Source of the DNA: CAWBVG01 sp963792175
GTDB lineage: Bacteria; Acidobacteriota; Vicinamibacteria; Vicinamibacterales; CAVVIG01
Assembly: GCA_963792175.1 (NCBI GenBank)
Contig: CAWBVG010000037.1
Coordinates: forward strand, 1 to 64,000
DNA length: 64,000 nucleotides
Direction of reading: 5' to 3'
The notes below the pieces were generated by a model. It was not told the DNA's origin. It saw only the letters and a program-made list of their open reading frames with translations, and made no database searches. Below, in pieces: positions 8,738 to 18,712 of the stretch. Positions within the stretch are counted from its first letter, which is position 1. Each line of letters opens with the position of its first letter. Position numbers and translations under genes: made by a program.

Positions 8738-9448
8738 ATGGCTGAGAACGGACAGGCGTTGATCAAGCTGGATGGTGTGACCAAGGTCTTCTTCACCGAC
8801 GAAGTCGAGACGCACGCACTCTCGGGGATCCACCTGCAGATCGACAAAGGCGAGTACGTGGCGATTGCCGGGCCGTCCGGCTGCGGCAAGTCGACACTGC
8901 TCTCCATTCTCGGCCTTCTCGACTCCCCCACCGAAGGCCAGTTCACCTTGAACGGCCGGCCGGTCGCGGAGCTCGCGGCATCCGAGCGCGCGCGGGTTCG
9001 GAACCGCGAGATCGGATTCATCTTCCAGAGCTTCAACCTGATTGGCGACCTCACGGTCTTCGAGAACGTGGAGCTGCCGCTCACCTATCGCGGCATGAAG
9101 GCCGCGGAGCGCAAGCAGCGCGTCGAAGCGGCGCTCGAACGCGTCGGCATGGCCCACCGGGCGAAGCACCTGCCCAGTCAGCTCTCGGGCGGTCAACAGC
9201 AGCGCGTCGCCGTGGCGCGCGCCGTCGCCGGCGAGCCGCTCATCCTGCTCGCGGACGAGCCGACCGGAAACCTCGATTCCCGCAGCGGCGAAGCGGTCAT
9301 GGATCTGCTTCGCGAGCTGCATCGCGCCGGCGCCACCATCTGCATGGTCACGCACGATCCGCGGTACGCGCGCCACGCGGATCGCAGCATCCACCTGTTC
9401 GACGGCCGCGTCGTCGAGGAGCGGATGGAGATGGCGGTCACGGAGTAG
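8738..9448 (+). CDS. ABC transporter ATP-binding protein (MacB/LolD type)
   Basis: 236-residue cytoplasmic ATPase subunit. Walker A is GPSGCGKST (residues 45-53), the Q-loop region reads GFIFQSFNLIGDLT, the signature is LSGGQQQRVAVARAV, Walker B is ILLADEPTGNLDS, and the switch histidine lies in CMVTHDPRYARHADR. The LDS after Walker B and the FNLI segment are typical of the MacB/LolD/FtsE group, which power FtsX-like permeases. Neighbours are the HlyD adaptor and a second ATPase. Confidence 0.93.
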   Translation: MAENGQALIKLDGVTKVFFTDEVETHALSGIHLQIDKGEYVAIAGPSGCGKSTLLSILGLLDSPTEGQFTLNGRPVAELAASERARVRNREIGFIFQSFNLIGDLTVFENVELPLTYRGMKAAERKQRVEAALERVGMAHRAKHLPSQLSGGQQQRVAVARAVAGEPLILLADEPTGNLDSRSGEAVMDLLRELHRAGATICMVTHDPRYARHADRSIHLFDGRVVEERMEMAVTE

Positions 9449-9453
9449 AAACC

Positions 9454-9557
9454 TGTAGGGACTAGGGAGTAGGGGCTCAGGGCATTCGTCAGCCCTGGGC
9501 CCGCTCACCCTCTTGTGTGCTGCCGCTCCCCAATCCCTACGGCCCTAATCCCTTCCG
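9454..9557. repeat. Pair of inverted heptamer arrays (TAGGG / CCCTA)
   Basis: Units TGTAGGG, ACTAGGG, AGTAGGG, GCTCAGG at 9454-9481 face units CCCCAAT, CCCTACG, GCCCTAA, TCCCTTC at 9530-9557 in the opposite sense. The two arrays could pair into an imperfect hairpin filling the gap between the two ATPase genes. Confidence 0.65.
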
Positions 9558-9567
9558 ATAAGCCCAG

Positions 9568-10269
9568 ATGCTTATCTCGCTGCGCAACGTAGAGAAGTCC
9601 TATCCACACGGCGTCGGGCGCACCTACGTGCTGCGCCGTGTGAATTGCGACATCAAGGAAGGCGAGTTCGTCTCGATCATGGGGCCGTCCGGCGCCGGCA
9701 AGTCGACGCTGCTGCACATTCTCGGCATGCACGACAGCGCGTGGTCCGGCGAGTACTACTTCATGGACCAGCCGGTCCATCGCCTCAATCCGAAGCAGCG
9801 ATCGGAACTGCACAAGAAGCACATCGGCTTCGTGTTTCAGAGCTACCACCTGCTCGACAACCTCACGGTCTACGAGAACCTGGAGATCCCGCTGTCGTAT
9901 CGGAATGTCAGCCGCAAGGATCGCCAGAGCATGGTCGGCGACATCCTCGATCGCTTTCAGATCGTCGGGAAGAAAGATCTCTATCCGAATCAGCTCTCGG
10001 GCGGCCAGCAGCAACTCGTCGGCGTGGCGCGCGCGGTCATCGCCAATCCGCAGGTGATCCTCGCGGACGAGCCGACCGGTAACCTCCACTCGGCGCAGGG
10101 CAAAGAAATCATGGAGCTGTTCCGATCGCTGAACGAGAGCGGCGCAACGATCATCCAGGTGACCCATTCGGAAGTGAACGCGTCCTATGGAACGCGGATC
10201 ATCCAGCTCCGAGACGGCTGGGTCGTCGAAGAAGAGCCGTCAAACCAGCAGTCGCTGTCGAACGTCTAA
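9568..10269 (+). CDS. ABC transporter ATP-binding protein, second copy
   Basis: 233-residue ATPase with Walker A GPSGAGKST (39-47), Q-loop GFVFQSYHLLDNLT, signature LSGGQQQLVGVARAV, Walker B ILADEPTGNLHS and the H-loop IQVTHSEVNASYG. It is the same MacB/LolD class as its neighbour but clearly diverged, notably LHS instead of LDS and QQL instead of QQR in the signature, so it is not a recent copy. With two ATPases and one adaptor but no permease gene before the regulators, its membrane partner must be encoded elsewhere. Confidence 0.93.
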   Translation: MLISLRNVEKSYPHGVGRTYVLRRVNCDIKEGEFVSIMGPSGAGKSTLLHILGMHDSAWSGEYYFMDQPVHRLNPKQRSELHKKHIGFVFQSYHLLDNLTVYENLEIPLSYRNVSRKDRQSMVGDILDRFQIVGKKDLYPNQLSGGQQQLVGVARAVIANPQVILADEPTGNLHSAQGKEIMELFRSLNESGATIIQVTHSEVNASYGTRIIQLRDGWVVEEEPSNQQSLSNV

Positions 10270-10283
10270 AGGACGCGCTTCGC

Positions 10284-10311
10284 CTGAGTCTGATGACTGG
10301 AGACTGATTCA
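10284..10311. repeat. Heptamer array, unit TGnnGAC
   Basis: Units CTGAGTC, TGATGAC, TGGAGAC, TGATTCA fill the short gap before the response-regulator gene; the AAGGAG ribosome-binding site follows directly. Confidence 0.55.
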
Positions 10312-10322
10312 AGGAGACCCTC

Positions 10323-11742
10323 GTGGCACTCGCACATCGGTGGCCCGTCGATTTGATCACTGACTCCACGCCGACGCGACCAGACGCGGCCATCCCGCGC
10401 GTGCTGATCGCCGACGACCAACCCGACGTCCTCGAGGCGCTCCGCCTCCTTCTCAAGGGCGAGGGTTACCGCATCGAATCGGCCGGATCACCGGCCGGCA
10501 TTCTCGAATCGATCGACGCGACGGAATTCGACGCGGTCCTGATGGACCTGAATTACGCGCGCGACACCACGTCCGGCCAGGAAGGACTCGATCTGCTGTC
10601 GCAGCTTCGGTCGCACGATCCGACGCTGCCGATTGTGGTCATGACCGCCTGGGGCAGTGTCGAAGTCGCCGTCGAAGCGATGCGCCGCGGCGCCCGCGAC
10701 TTCGTCCAGAAGCCATGGGAAAACGCCAGGCTTCTCACCATCCTCCGGACGCAGGTCGAACTGGCGCGCGCGCTCCGCCGGCAGCAGCGCCTCGAAGCCG
10801 AGAACCGTTCGCTGAAGCCCGACGTCCGTCCGCTGCTGATCGCGGAAGCGATGTCGATGCGTCCGGTCCTCGAGCTGATTTCACGCGTGGGGCCGTCAGA
10901 AGCCAACGTCCTGGTCACCGGCGAGAACGGCACCGGCAAAGGCACCGTCGCGCAGGCGATCCACGCCGTGTCGGGCCGCGCCGGCAAGGGTCTGGTCACC
11001 GTCAACGCCGGCGGACTGTCGGAAGGGGTCTTCGAGAGCGAGCTGTTCGGCCACGTGAAAGGGGCCTTCACCGACGCCAAGACCGACCGCGTCGGGCGGT
11101 TCGAGCTCGCGGACGGCGGCACGCTGTTCCTCGACGAAATCGCCAACGTGCCGCTGAACCTGCAGCCCAAGCTGCTGCGCGTGCTCGAGACCGGCGACTT
11201 CGAGCGCGTCGGGTCGTCGCGCACGCGGCACGTCAACGTCAGGATCGTTTCTGCGACCAACTCCAATCCTCGGCGAAGAAGTCGGCGCCGGACGTTTCCG
11301 TCAGGATCTGCTGTTCCGTCTGAACACCATCGAAATCCAGCTGCCGCCGCTTCGCGATCGGCGCGAAGACATCCCGGCGCTGGCGACGCATTTCCTGCGG
11401 CAGCACGCGCAGCGGTATCGGAAGAACCTCACCGGCTTCGAGCCGGCCGCGCTGCAGGCGCTGCTCGATCACCCATGGCCGGGCAACATCCGCGAGCTGG
11501 ATCACGCGGTGGAGCGCGGCGTGCTGATGTCGCAGAGCGCCACCATCCGGCTGGGCGAGCTCGGGCTGCGCATCGATCGCGACTCGACGTCGCGGATCGA
11601 GGACATGAGCCTCGAGGAGGTCGAAGGGTTCCTCATCAAGAAGGCGATGGCGCGGTTCGACGGCAACGTCAGTCAGGCGGCGAAGGCGCTCGGCCTCAGC
11701 CGCAGCGCGCTCTATCGCCGGCTGCAGCGCTACGGACTGTAG
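10323..11742 (+). CDS. NtrC-family response regulator with AAA+ domain (frameshift)
   Basis: About 472 residues: receiver (D31/D32, phospho-acceptor D75, T108, K130), AAA+ ATPase (Walker A GENGTGKG at 200-207, Walker B TLFLDEI near 270) and a Fis-type helix-turn-helix (NVSQAAKALGLSRSALYRRL) at the end. The loop that normally contacts sigma-54 reads GAFTDA (247-252), not GAFTGA, so classical sigma-54 activation is uncertain. An extra C at 11268 breaks the frame after SATNSN; correcting it restores LGEEVGAGRFRQDLLFRL and the HTH. GTG start with AAGGAGA six bases upstream. It sits between the efflux genes and a matching histidine kinase and probably controls that operon. Confidence 0.9.
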
Positions 11743-11750
11743 ACCGTAGC

Positions 11751-11788
11751 GGGGTCAGATCTTGATTGTGTGCACGTGAACGTTCCGC

Positions 11789-11812
<24 letters not shown>
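11751..11812. repeat. Long GTCAGA-family palindrome overlapping the kinase start
   Basis: Perfect 17-bp inverted arms (GGGGTCAGATCTTGATT at 11751-11767 and its complement at 11796-11812) around a 28-base loop that itself has a small GCACG/CGTGC pairing. It begins 8 bases after the regulator's stop codon and runs into the beginning of the kinase gene. The core matches the palindromes at 181-210 and 62205-62228. Confidence 0.85.
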
Positions 11813-13234
<1,422 letters not shown>

Positions 13235-13307
13235 ATGCTCACAGGAGATCAGAAGATCAGGAGTTTCTTTTTTCAAAAGCAAGGTCTCGTGGCCTCCTGC
13301 CCTCCTG

Positions 13308-13511
13308 TTAGAAACTGCTCTTGGTCTCCGCGCGGCCGTACTCGGCCTTGAGGTCGTTCGCGCGTTCGTAGAGATCGGATTTCAACGGAAACAACTCACG
13401 CAGCACGATTTCGCCGGCCTTCCGCACCTGGAGCTCAGCGCCGGAACAGCACGACACCATCACGCATTCCACTTCGCCAAGGCGCCACAGCTGACGTTCC
13501 TCGTCGATCAA
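13308..13511 (-). CDS. Small conserved-looking protein, 67 residues (TTG start)
   Basis: Too short for most gene finders but well supported. A TTG start at 13511 is preceded by AGGAGG with about seven bases of spacing, and the reading frame continues into an even-composition protein (IDEERQLWRLGEVECVMVSC, then CSGAELQV...). Three cysteines (C-x4-C-C) lie in the middle and the tail is helical and charged (DLYERANDLKAEYGRAE). No family recognised. It is divergent from the VTT membrane protein, with only 33 bases between the two start codons. Cytoplasmic by sequence. Confidence 0.65.
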   Translation of the reverse strand: MIDEERQLWRLGEVECVMVSCCSGAELQVRKAGEIVLRELFPLKSDLYERANDLKAEYGRAETKSSF

Positions 13512-13544
13512 TGGCCCCCTCCTTGCTTCGACACGCGATGCGAC

Positions 13545-14163
13545 ATGCGATGGTTCGCCGCCAGATTCGTCACGTTCCTTGCCTCCCCGGTCGGCGTCAT
13601 CGTCCTGGCCGCTGCTCGATTCCACCATCTTCGTCTCGCTGCCCTTCGGCATTGACGCCGCGGTCATCATTCTCGCGGCCCGCTTGCAGACGCTCTGGTG
13701 GGTCGCGGCGATCCTGGCCACGTTCGGATCGGTCGTCGGCGCCTGCCTCACGTTCTGGATGGGCGTGAAAGCCGGTGAACAGGGGCTCGAACGGTACGTG
13801 GCGGCGAAGCGATTGGCCCGCGTCCGCGCCAGAATCCAGCGGAGCGGCGCGGTGGCGCTCGCCGTGCTGGATCTCATTCCACCGCCGTTTCCGTTCACGC
13901 CGTTCGTGCTGGCCGCCGGCGCGCTGGGCGTGAACGCCTCGACCTTCTTCGTCACCCTCATCGTCTGCCGGTTGCTGCGCTTCGGGCTCGAAGCGGCGCT
14001 CGCCGTGGTCTACGGTCCTCACATCCTGTCGTGGCTGGAGTCGGACCTCTTCCACGATATCGTGATCGGCTGCATCCTGCTGGCCGTCGTCCTCTCGGTC
14101 CTCTCGGTCATCGCGCTGGTCAGAACATCCGGCCGCCCAAAGGGACGTCGCGTTCCGGCGTGA
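13545..14163 (+). CDS. VTT/YqaA-type small integral membrane protein (frameshift)
   Basis: About 205 residues with five or so hydrophobic segments. The order MRWFAARFVTFLASP, LDSTIFVSLPFGID, then DLIPPPFPFTPFVLAAGALG matches the VTT (SNARE-associated, DedA/YqaA-like) family of membrane proteins, whose proline-rich re-entrant loop is visible here. Some DedA relatives are lipid flippases; this subgroup is uncharacterised. An extra G at 13614 splits the gene: the N-terminal 23 residues are in one frame, the rest in the next. The 3' end overlaps the convergent csaA gene by 44 bases. Confidence 0.8.
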
Positions 14164-14470
14164 GCAATACGACGGCGCCCTCGGCGTCGGGCACGCCCAG
14201 GGTCAGCACCTCGGACATGAACGGACCGATTTGCCTCGGCGGAAAATTGACGACCGCGACGACGAGCCGGTTCACGAGATCGCCCTTGACGTAATGTTTC
14301 GTGACCTGGGCCGACGACTTCCTGATGCCCAGTTCCGGGCCGAAATCGATGCGCAGCCGATACGCGGGCTTCCGCGCCTCGGGAAAGTCCTGCACGTCGA
14401 CAATCCGGCCAACCCGGATGTCGACGCGTTCGAACTCGGCGTAGGAAAGGGGTGCAGGTTCGCCAGTCAT
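14120..14470 (-). CDS. csaA: CsaA-type tRNA-binding-domain chaperone
   Basis: 116 residues forming one OB-fold tRNA-binding domain (the EMAP/Arc1p type). FERVDIRVGRIVDVQDFPEA at the start and QVTKHYVKGDLVNRLVVAVVNFPPRQIGPFMSEVLTLG-like blocks toward the end (only part quoted) match CsaA, a small dimeric protein implicated in protein export chaperoning in Bacillus. Translation from the ATG at 14470 gives the typical length; upstream in-frame sequence is arginine/proline-rich and not part of the fold. It converges on, and overlaps, the VTT gene. Confidence 0.88.
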   Translation of the reverse strand: MTGEPAPLSYAEFERVDIRVGRIVDVQDFPEARKPAYRLRIDFGPELGIRKSSAQVTKHYVKGDLVNRLVVAVVNFPPRQIGPFMSEVLTLGVPDAEGAVVLLTPERDVPLGGRMF

Positions 14471-14564
14471 TGCGCAGAAACATGACACGTTTCGGCGGCG
14501 GGGCGCCAGATGAGGCCGTTTTCGCAATGGCAGAGGCGGCACGGGACTTGATTGAGCGCAGGTC

Positions 14565-14963
14565 ATGACGGGAGAGGTGCGCGGGCCCCACGGCAACGTC
14601 CTGATCGTCGAAGACGACCGGGACACGCGGGAAATGCTCGCGACACTCCTGGCGATGGAAGGGTTTCACACGGTGGCCGCCGAAGACGGCCTCGAAGCGC
14701 TCCACCTGCTTCGAACGGTCCGGCATCGTGCGCCGGAGGTCCCCTGCCTCGTGCTCCTCGATCTGAAGATGCCCCGGCTCGGCGGCAGCGAGTTCAGACG
14801 GGCGCAGCTGGGCGATCCCACCGTCGCCAGCGTCCCGGTGGCCGTGATGTCGGGGATCGCCGACCTCGAGGCGCACGCGCAGGCCCTGGGCGCGGTTGCC
14901 AGCGTCAGCAAACCAATCGATTGCGATGCGTTGATGGATGTCGTCCGGCGCTACTGCGCGTAG
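14565..14963 (+). CDS. Stand-alone response regulator receiver protein
   Basis: 132 residues, only a receiver domain: VLIVEDDRDTREML (acidic pair), LVLLDLKMPRLGG (phospho-acceptor Asp), VAVMSG (a serine in the switch position) and SVSKPID (lysine). It is the second stand-alone receiver in this stretch and may exchange phosphate with one of the hybrid or orphan kinases elsewhere. The start ATG overlaps a region of divergent reading relative to csaA, so the two share a short 94-bp promoter region. Confidence 0.88.
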   Translation: MTGEVRGPHGNVLIVEDDRDTREMLATLLAMEGFHTVAAEDGLEALHLLRTVRHRAPEVPCLVLLDLKMPRLGGSEFRRAQLGDPTVASVPVAVMSGIADLEAHAQALGAVASVSKPIDCDALMDVVRRYCA

Positions 14964-14976
14964 CGGTCGAGGGAGT

Positions 14977-15204
14977 TTACGGGCGAACGGCTTGCCGGAC
15001 CGCGCTCGCCAGCACGCCGCCGAGCGCCGCCGCGGCAATCACCAGCGCGCCGGGTGGGCGCTCCTCGAGCAGGTAGCACAAGGCTGCGCCGATGATGGCA
15101 CCGAGCCCCACGGTCGACAGCCCTTCCGTCATCCGGCTGAGCGGACCTCGGGGGCACCGGTGATTCTCGGTGAGCGCCCCGAAGCACTTAGGACAGGTAG
15201 CCAG
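14977..15204 (-). CDS. Small zinc-ribbon-like membrane protein (unusual start)
   Basis: About 75 residues: an N-terminal ATCPKCFGALTENHRCPRGP segment with a C-x2-C...C pattern suggesting a half zinc ribbon, then two hydrophobic stretches (STVGLGAIIGAALCYLL and GALVIAAAALGGVLASAV). The frame is open and the composition convincing, but no ATG or GTG lies before the first cysteine. The candidate starts are CTG at 15204 or ATT at 15210, unless one base is wrong. A TAAAAT hexamer lies just upstream. It follows the D-amino-acid-oxidase-like gene on the same strand. Function unknown. Confidence 0.5.
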   Translation of the reverse strand: MATCPKCFGALTENHRCPRGPLSRMTEGLSTVGLGAIIGAALCYLLEERPPGALVIAAAALGGVLASAVRQAVRP

Positions 15205-15246
15205 AGCAATTATTTTAACATCGGTGCTAAAGCGTGAAACTCGGCG

Positions 15247-16410
15247 CTACGCGTGCTTCATCGCGCCGAAGACCGCAATGTGGCTGTCGACCACGCGCTT
15301 GCGTTCGGCCTCGTCGGGCTCGAGCGTCCACACACCGCGCTGCGACGTCCCACCGAGCACGATGCCGTCGCTGCGCGCCATCATGTGGATGCCGAGACTG
15401 GCGCCTGGAACCGGAGGGACCCCGCCGTTGGTGTGATAGTTCACCTCCGGCTGCGGCACCATCACCGTCAGCTGGCCTTTGAGCGGCACGAGTTCCTGAT
15501 CGCCGAACAGATCCCTGGCGCCGAGCCCCGTGCAGTTCATGACGATCGGTTCGCGCAGCGTCATGAGATCGCGAGGCGTGTCGAACTTGCGCATGACGAT
15601 CTTTCCGCCCCACAACTGGAAATCTCGAACCAGCATGTCCAGGTAGATTGACGGCTCGATGCGGATTTGCGGCGACCGAATCGCGTACTGGGTGCCGAAC
15701 GGATGCTCGCCGGGGCCGTAGACCTCGCTGCCGATGTTGTATCGCGCCTGCAGATTCGGCCGTTCCGGATCCTGCGGCCGCGGCGGACCCGGCGGTTGCT
15801 CGGTCAGAAAGAAGTTATCGAGCCACGACACGCCGAAATGCGGTCCCGCGAGCAGCTGGAGCTGCCGGTACGAGATGTCGGCCGCGCGCAGATACTGCGC
15901 ATCCCATTCCCGCGTGCGCCGATCGGTCTCTACGAGGCCAGAGGTCGGCGTGAACCCGGCCAGTGACATGTTCGAGGTGACGTTTGGCGGCACCGCGAGC
16001 GCGTAAATCGTCACGTCGAATCCGCGCCGCTGCAGCTGCCGTGCGCAGGTCAACCCGACGGAGCCGCACCCGACGACGGCCGCCTGCCGCGCCTGATGTT
16101 CGGTGGCGAATTCCGCCGCCATCAGCCCAGTACCCCACGCGAGCGACATGCCGGCGCCGCCGTGTCCGTAGTTGTGGACGACCAGCTTGTCATCCAGCTT
16201 GTCCGGCTTCAGCACGAAGCCGGAATCGCGGTGCGGACGCAGGCCGACCGTGGTCCTGATGACGCGATCCCAGGACGCGTTGACCGGCTGAAGATGAAGG
16301 GGCGGTTTACGCGGCGTTGCCGCGACCGGCTTCGATCGCGACGCACACGCGGCCGCGCCGAACCCGATCGCAGCGACACCCCCGGCGGCGAGAAAGGCTC
16401 GGCGATGCAT
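15247..16410 (-). CDS. Exported FAD-dependent oxidoreductase, D-amino-acid oxidase family
   Basis: 387 residues. The N-terminus MHRRAFLAAGGVAAIGFGAA followed by CAS has a twin arginine and a lipobox-like cysteine, so it is probably exported folded with its cofactor by Tat and possibly lipidated. The FAD-binding core is unusual: HNYGHGGAGMSLAWGTG comes before the Rossmann motif VVGCGSVGLTCARQLQRRG. The C-terminal block NCTGLGARDLFGD, LVPLKGQLTVM and LGGTSQRG match the DAO family (PF01266). Such enzymes oxidise D-amino acids or related amines to imino acids with H2O2 release. A TATCAT element lies 7 bases before the ATG with no ribosome-binding site. Confidence 0.85.
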   Translation of the reverse strand: MHRRAFLAAGGVAAIGFGAAACASRSKPVAATPRKPPLHLQPVNASWDRVIRTTVGLRPHRDSGFVLKPDKLDDKLVVHNYGHGGAGMSLAWGTGLMAAEFATEHQARQAAVVGCGSVGLTCARQLQRRGFDVTIYALAVPPNVTSNMSLAGFTPTSGLVETDRRTREWDAQYLRAADISYRQLQLLAGPHFGVSWLDNFFLTEQPPGPPRPQDPERPNLQARYNIGSEVYGPGEHPFGTQYAIRSPQIRIEPSIYLDMLVRDFQLWGGKIVMRKFDTPRDLMTLREPIVMNCTGLGARDLFGDQELVPLKGQLTVMVPQPEVNYHTNGGVPPVPGASLGIHMMARSDGIVLGGTSQRGVWTLEPDEAERKRVVDSHIAVFGAMKHA

Positions 16411-16417
16411 GTCGCGG

Positions 16418-16423
16418 ATGATA
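16418..16423 (-). promoter_or_regulatory. -10 element TATCAT, leaderless start of the oxidoreductase gene
   Basis: TATCAT on the minus strand with exactly 7 bases to the ATG at 16410 and no Shine-Dalgarno sequence, predicting transcription to begin at or next to the start codon. Confidence 0.5.
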
Positions 16424-16436
16424 AGCGATCAGAGCG

Positions 16437-18585
16437 TCACCGCGCAGCCGTCGATCCGCTCTTCGGCTTCATGTTCGCCAGCGCGAACGCCCACTCGTCC
16501 GCGAGCTCGGCGATCCGCTTGTCGGTGGGACGGTAGCCGTGCGACCCCTGCGTCTCCACCCGAATCAGCGTCGGTTTGCTGCAGCCTTGCGCGGCCTGCA
16601 GCGCCGCCGCGAACTTGAACGAGTGGCTGGGCACGACGCGATCGTCGTGATCCGCCGTCACGACGAGCGTGGCCGGATAGCAGGTGCCCGGCTTGAGGTT
16701 GTGCAGCGGTGAATACTTGAACAGGTACGCGAACGCCTTGGCATCGTCGGCCGATCCGTACTCGGTGGCCCAGGCCGAGCCGCCCGAGAACTTGTGATAG
16801 CGCAGCATGTCCATCACCCCGACCGCGGGCAGCGCCACCGCGAAGAGGTCCGGGCGCTGCTCCATCACCACGCCAACCAGCAGACCGCCGTTCGACCCGC
16901 CCATGATGCCCAGTGTGGCCGGCGACGCGTACCGTTCCTTGACGAGGTATTCGGCGGCCGCGATGAAGTCATCGAAGACGTTCTGCTTCTTCTCGAACAT
17001 GCCGGCTTCGTGCCAGACCTCGCCGTATTCGCCGCCGCCGCGCATGTTGGCCGTCGCGTAGACGCCGCCTTTCTCCAGGAACGCCGGCACGTCCGGACGG
17101 AAGCGCGGCACTTCTGAAATGTCGAACCCGCCATAGCCGTAGAGCATCGTCGGATTGCTGCCGTCTTTCACGAGGCCCTTCTTGTGGGTGATGAAGATCG
17201 GGACCTTCGTGCCATCCTTCGAAGTCGCAAAGACGCGCTCGGTTTCATAGAGCGATGCGTCGAACGTCGATTTCGGCGCCTCGAACGCCGTGCTCTTCCC
17301 CGACGCGACGTCGAACTGGAACACGGTCGTCGGATACAGCGGCGACGTGAACGAATAGAACACCTCCGGCCGATCGAAACGGCCGAACGGTCCGGTGATC
17401 GTCCCGAGAGACGGCGGCGTGATACGGCCCGCCATCGAGCCGTCGAGATTGAACATCTGGACGTCGCTCGCCACGTCGGCCAGCGCGTTGACGAACAGCT
17501 TGCCGGCCACCATCGAAGCCGACTCGATCGAGTTCTTCGTCTCCGGAACCACCACCTTCCAGTTGGCCGACGTCCGGCCGATCCACGGGAGCGGCCACTA
17601 TCTTCTTGTTGGGGGCCTCGCGGTCGGTCAGTAGATAGACGGTGCCGTTCACGACGCCGAGCGGGTTGTAGGCCGCCGTGTGATTCGGGTACAGCGGCCG
17701 CACCGGCGCGTCGATCCGTGGAGACAACGGGTCGATCAGATCCTTGACGAACAGCTCGTTCTTGGGACTCGTGCCCTTGTTCGTGGAGATCCACAGATAC
17801 CGCCCGCTCTCGTCGAGTTCGGCGTCGATGAAGAGCGTCGGTTCTTCCTTCCGGTCGTAGATCAGGCGGTCGGCGGATTGCGCCGTGCCAAGCCGGTGGT
17901 AATAGATCTTCTTGTCCTTGACCGCCGCTTCCAGCGTCTGACCGGCCGGCGGCTCCGGATAGCGTCCGTAGAAGAACCCCTTGCCGTCCTTCGTCCACGA
18001 CAGGCTGCTGAACTTGACCCAACGGATCACGTCGGACAGTTCCTTGCCGCTGGCGAGTTCTCGAACCCGGACCGTCGACCAATCGGAGCCTCCCTCGGAC
18101 TGTCCGTAGGCCAGGTGCTGCGCATTCGGCGACGGCACCCACGACGACAGCTGGGTCGCTCCATCCGGCCACAACGTGTTCGGATCGATGACGACCGTTT
18201 CCGGACCGGTCAACGATTCGCGAGTAAACACCACCGATTGCTTCTCGAGGCCTTTGTTGCGGTTGTAGAACCAATGACGTCCTTCGTAGAACGGCACCGA
18301 CACCTTCGGGTAGTTCCACAGCTCGCTGATTCTCGTCTTGAGCGCGTCGCGAAGCGGAAGCGCGTCCAGGTACTTGAAGGTGATGGCGTTCTCCGCTGCG
18401 ATCCACTGCTTCACTGCCGGCGCGTTGAGGTCCTCCATCCAGCGGTAGGGATCGGCGACCTTCGTGCCGTGATAGGTGTCGACGACATCGCCTTTGCGTG
18501 GCGACGGGTATGTGATCGCCGGCGTTTGCGCCAGCGCCGGCGCGGTGATTCCGAGGAAGGAGCACACGACGATCAGTTTCTTCAT
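16437..18585 (-). CDS. Prolyl oligopeptidase (S9A), secreted (frameshift)
   Basis: About 715 residues. MKKLIVVCSFLGITAPALAQ is a signal peptide. An N-terminal seven-bladed propeller (from YPSPRKGDVVDTYHG and VADPYRWMEDL) leads into the alpha/beta-hydrolase domain with GGFDISEVPRF, NMRGGGEYGE, the nucleophile motif GIMGGSNGGLLVG, the aspartate in TADHDDRVVP and the histidine in GSHGYRP. It cleaves short peptides after proline in the periplasm. An extra base at 17574 splits the propeller from the rest; correcting it gives DRPTSANWKVVVPE. TAGAAT lies 7 bases before the ATG. Confidence 0.93.
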
Positions 18586-18592
18586 AGAGAAT

Positions 18593-18598
18593 ATTCTA
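18593..18598 (-). promoter_or_regulatory. -10 element TAGAAT, leaderless start of prolyl oligopeptidase
   Basis: TAGAAT on the minus strand, 7 bases (ATTCTCT) before the ATG at 18585, no Shine-Dalgarno sequence. Confidence 0.5.
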
Positions 18599-18641
18599 CG
18601 GGACCGCTTCATATTGCTTTCCAATACGAGATCGCGATACT

Positions 18642-18663
18642 TTGTATGGCGTATCCCATACAA
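18642..18663. promoter_or_regulatory. Probable PadR operator
   Basis: Perfect inverted repeat TTGTATGG-(6)-CCATACAA 50 bases before the PadR gene. PadR proteins bind ATGT/ACAT-type dyads of this size, so autoregulation of the PadR-ADOP operon is likely. A possible promoter (TTGCTT, then GATACT with a 16-base spacer at about 18614-18641) abuts the left arm. Confidence 0.6.
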
Positions 18664-18665
18664 CG

Positions 18666-18693
18666 GGGAGTCGGGACTCGGGGCTAGGGGCTA
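18666..18693. repeat. Heptamer array, unit GGGGCTA (4 copies)
   Basis: GGGAGTC, GGGACTC, GGGGCTA, GGGGCTA in strict 7-base register between the operator and the PadR start codon. Confidence 0.7.
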
Positions 18694-18712
18694 GCCGATT
18701 GGAAACGAGACG

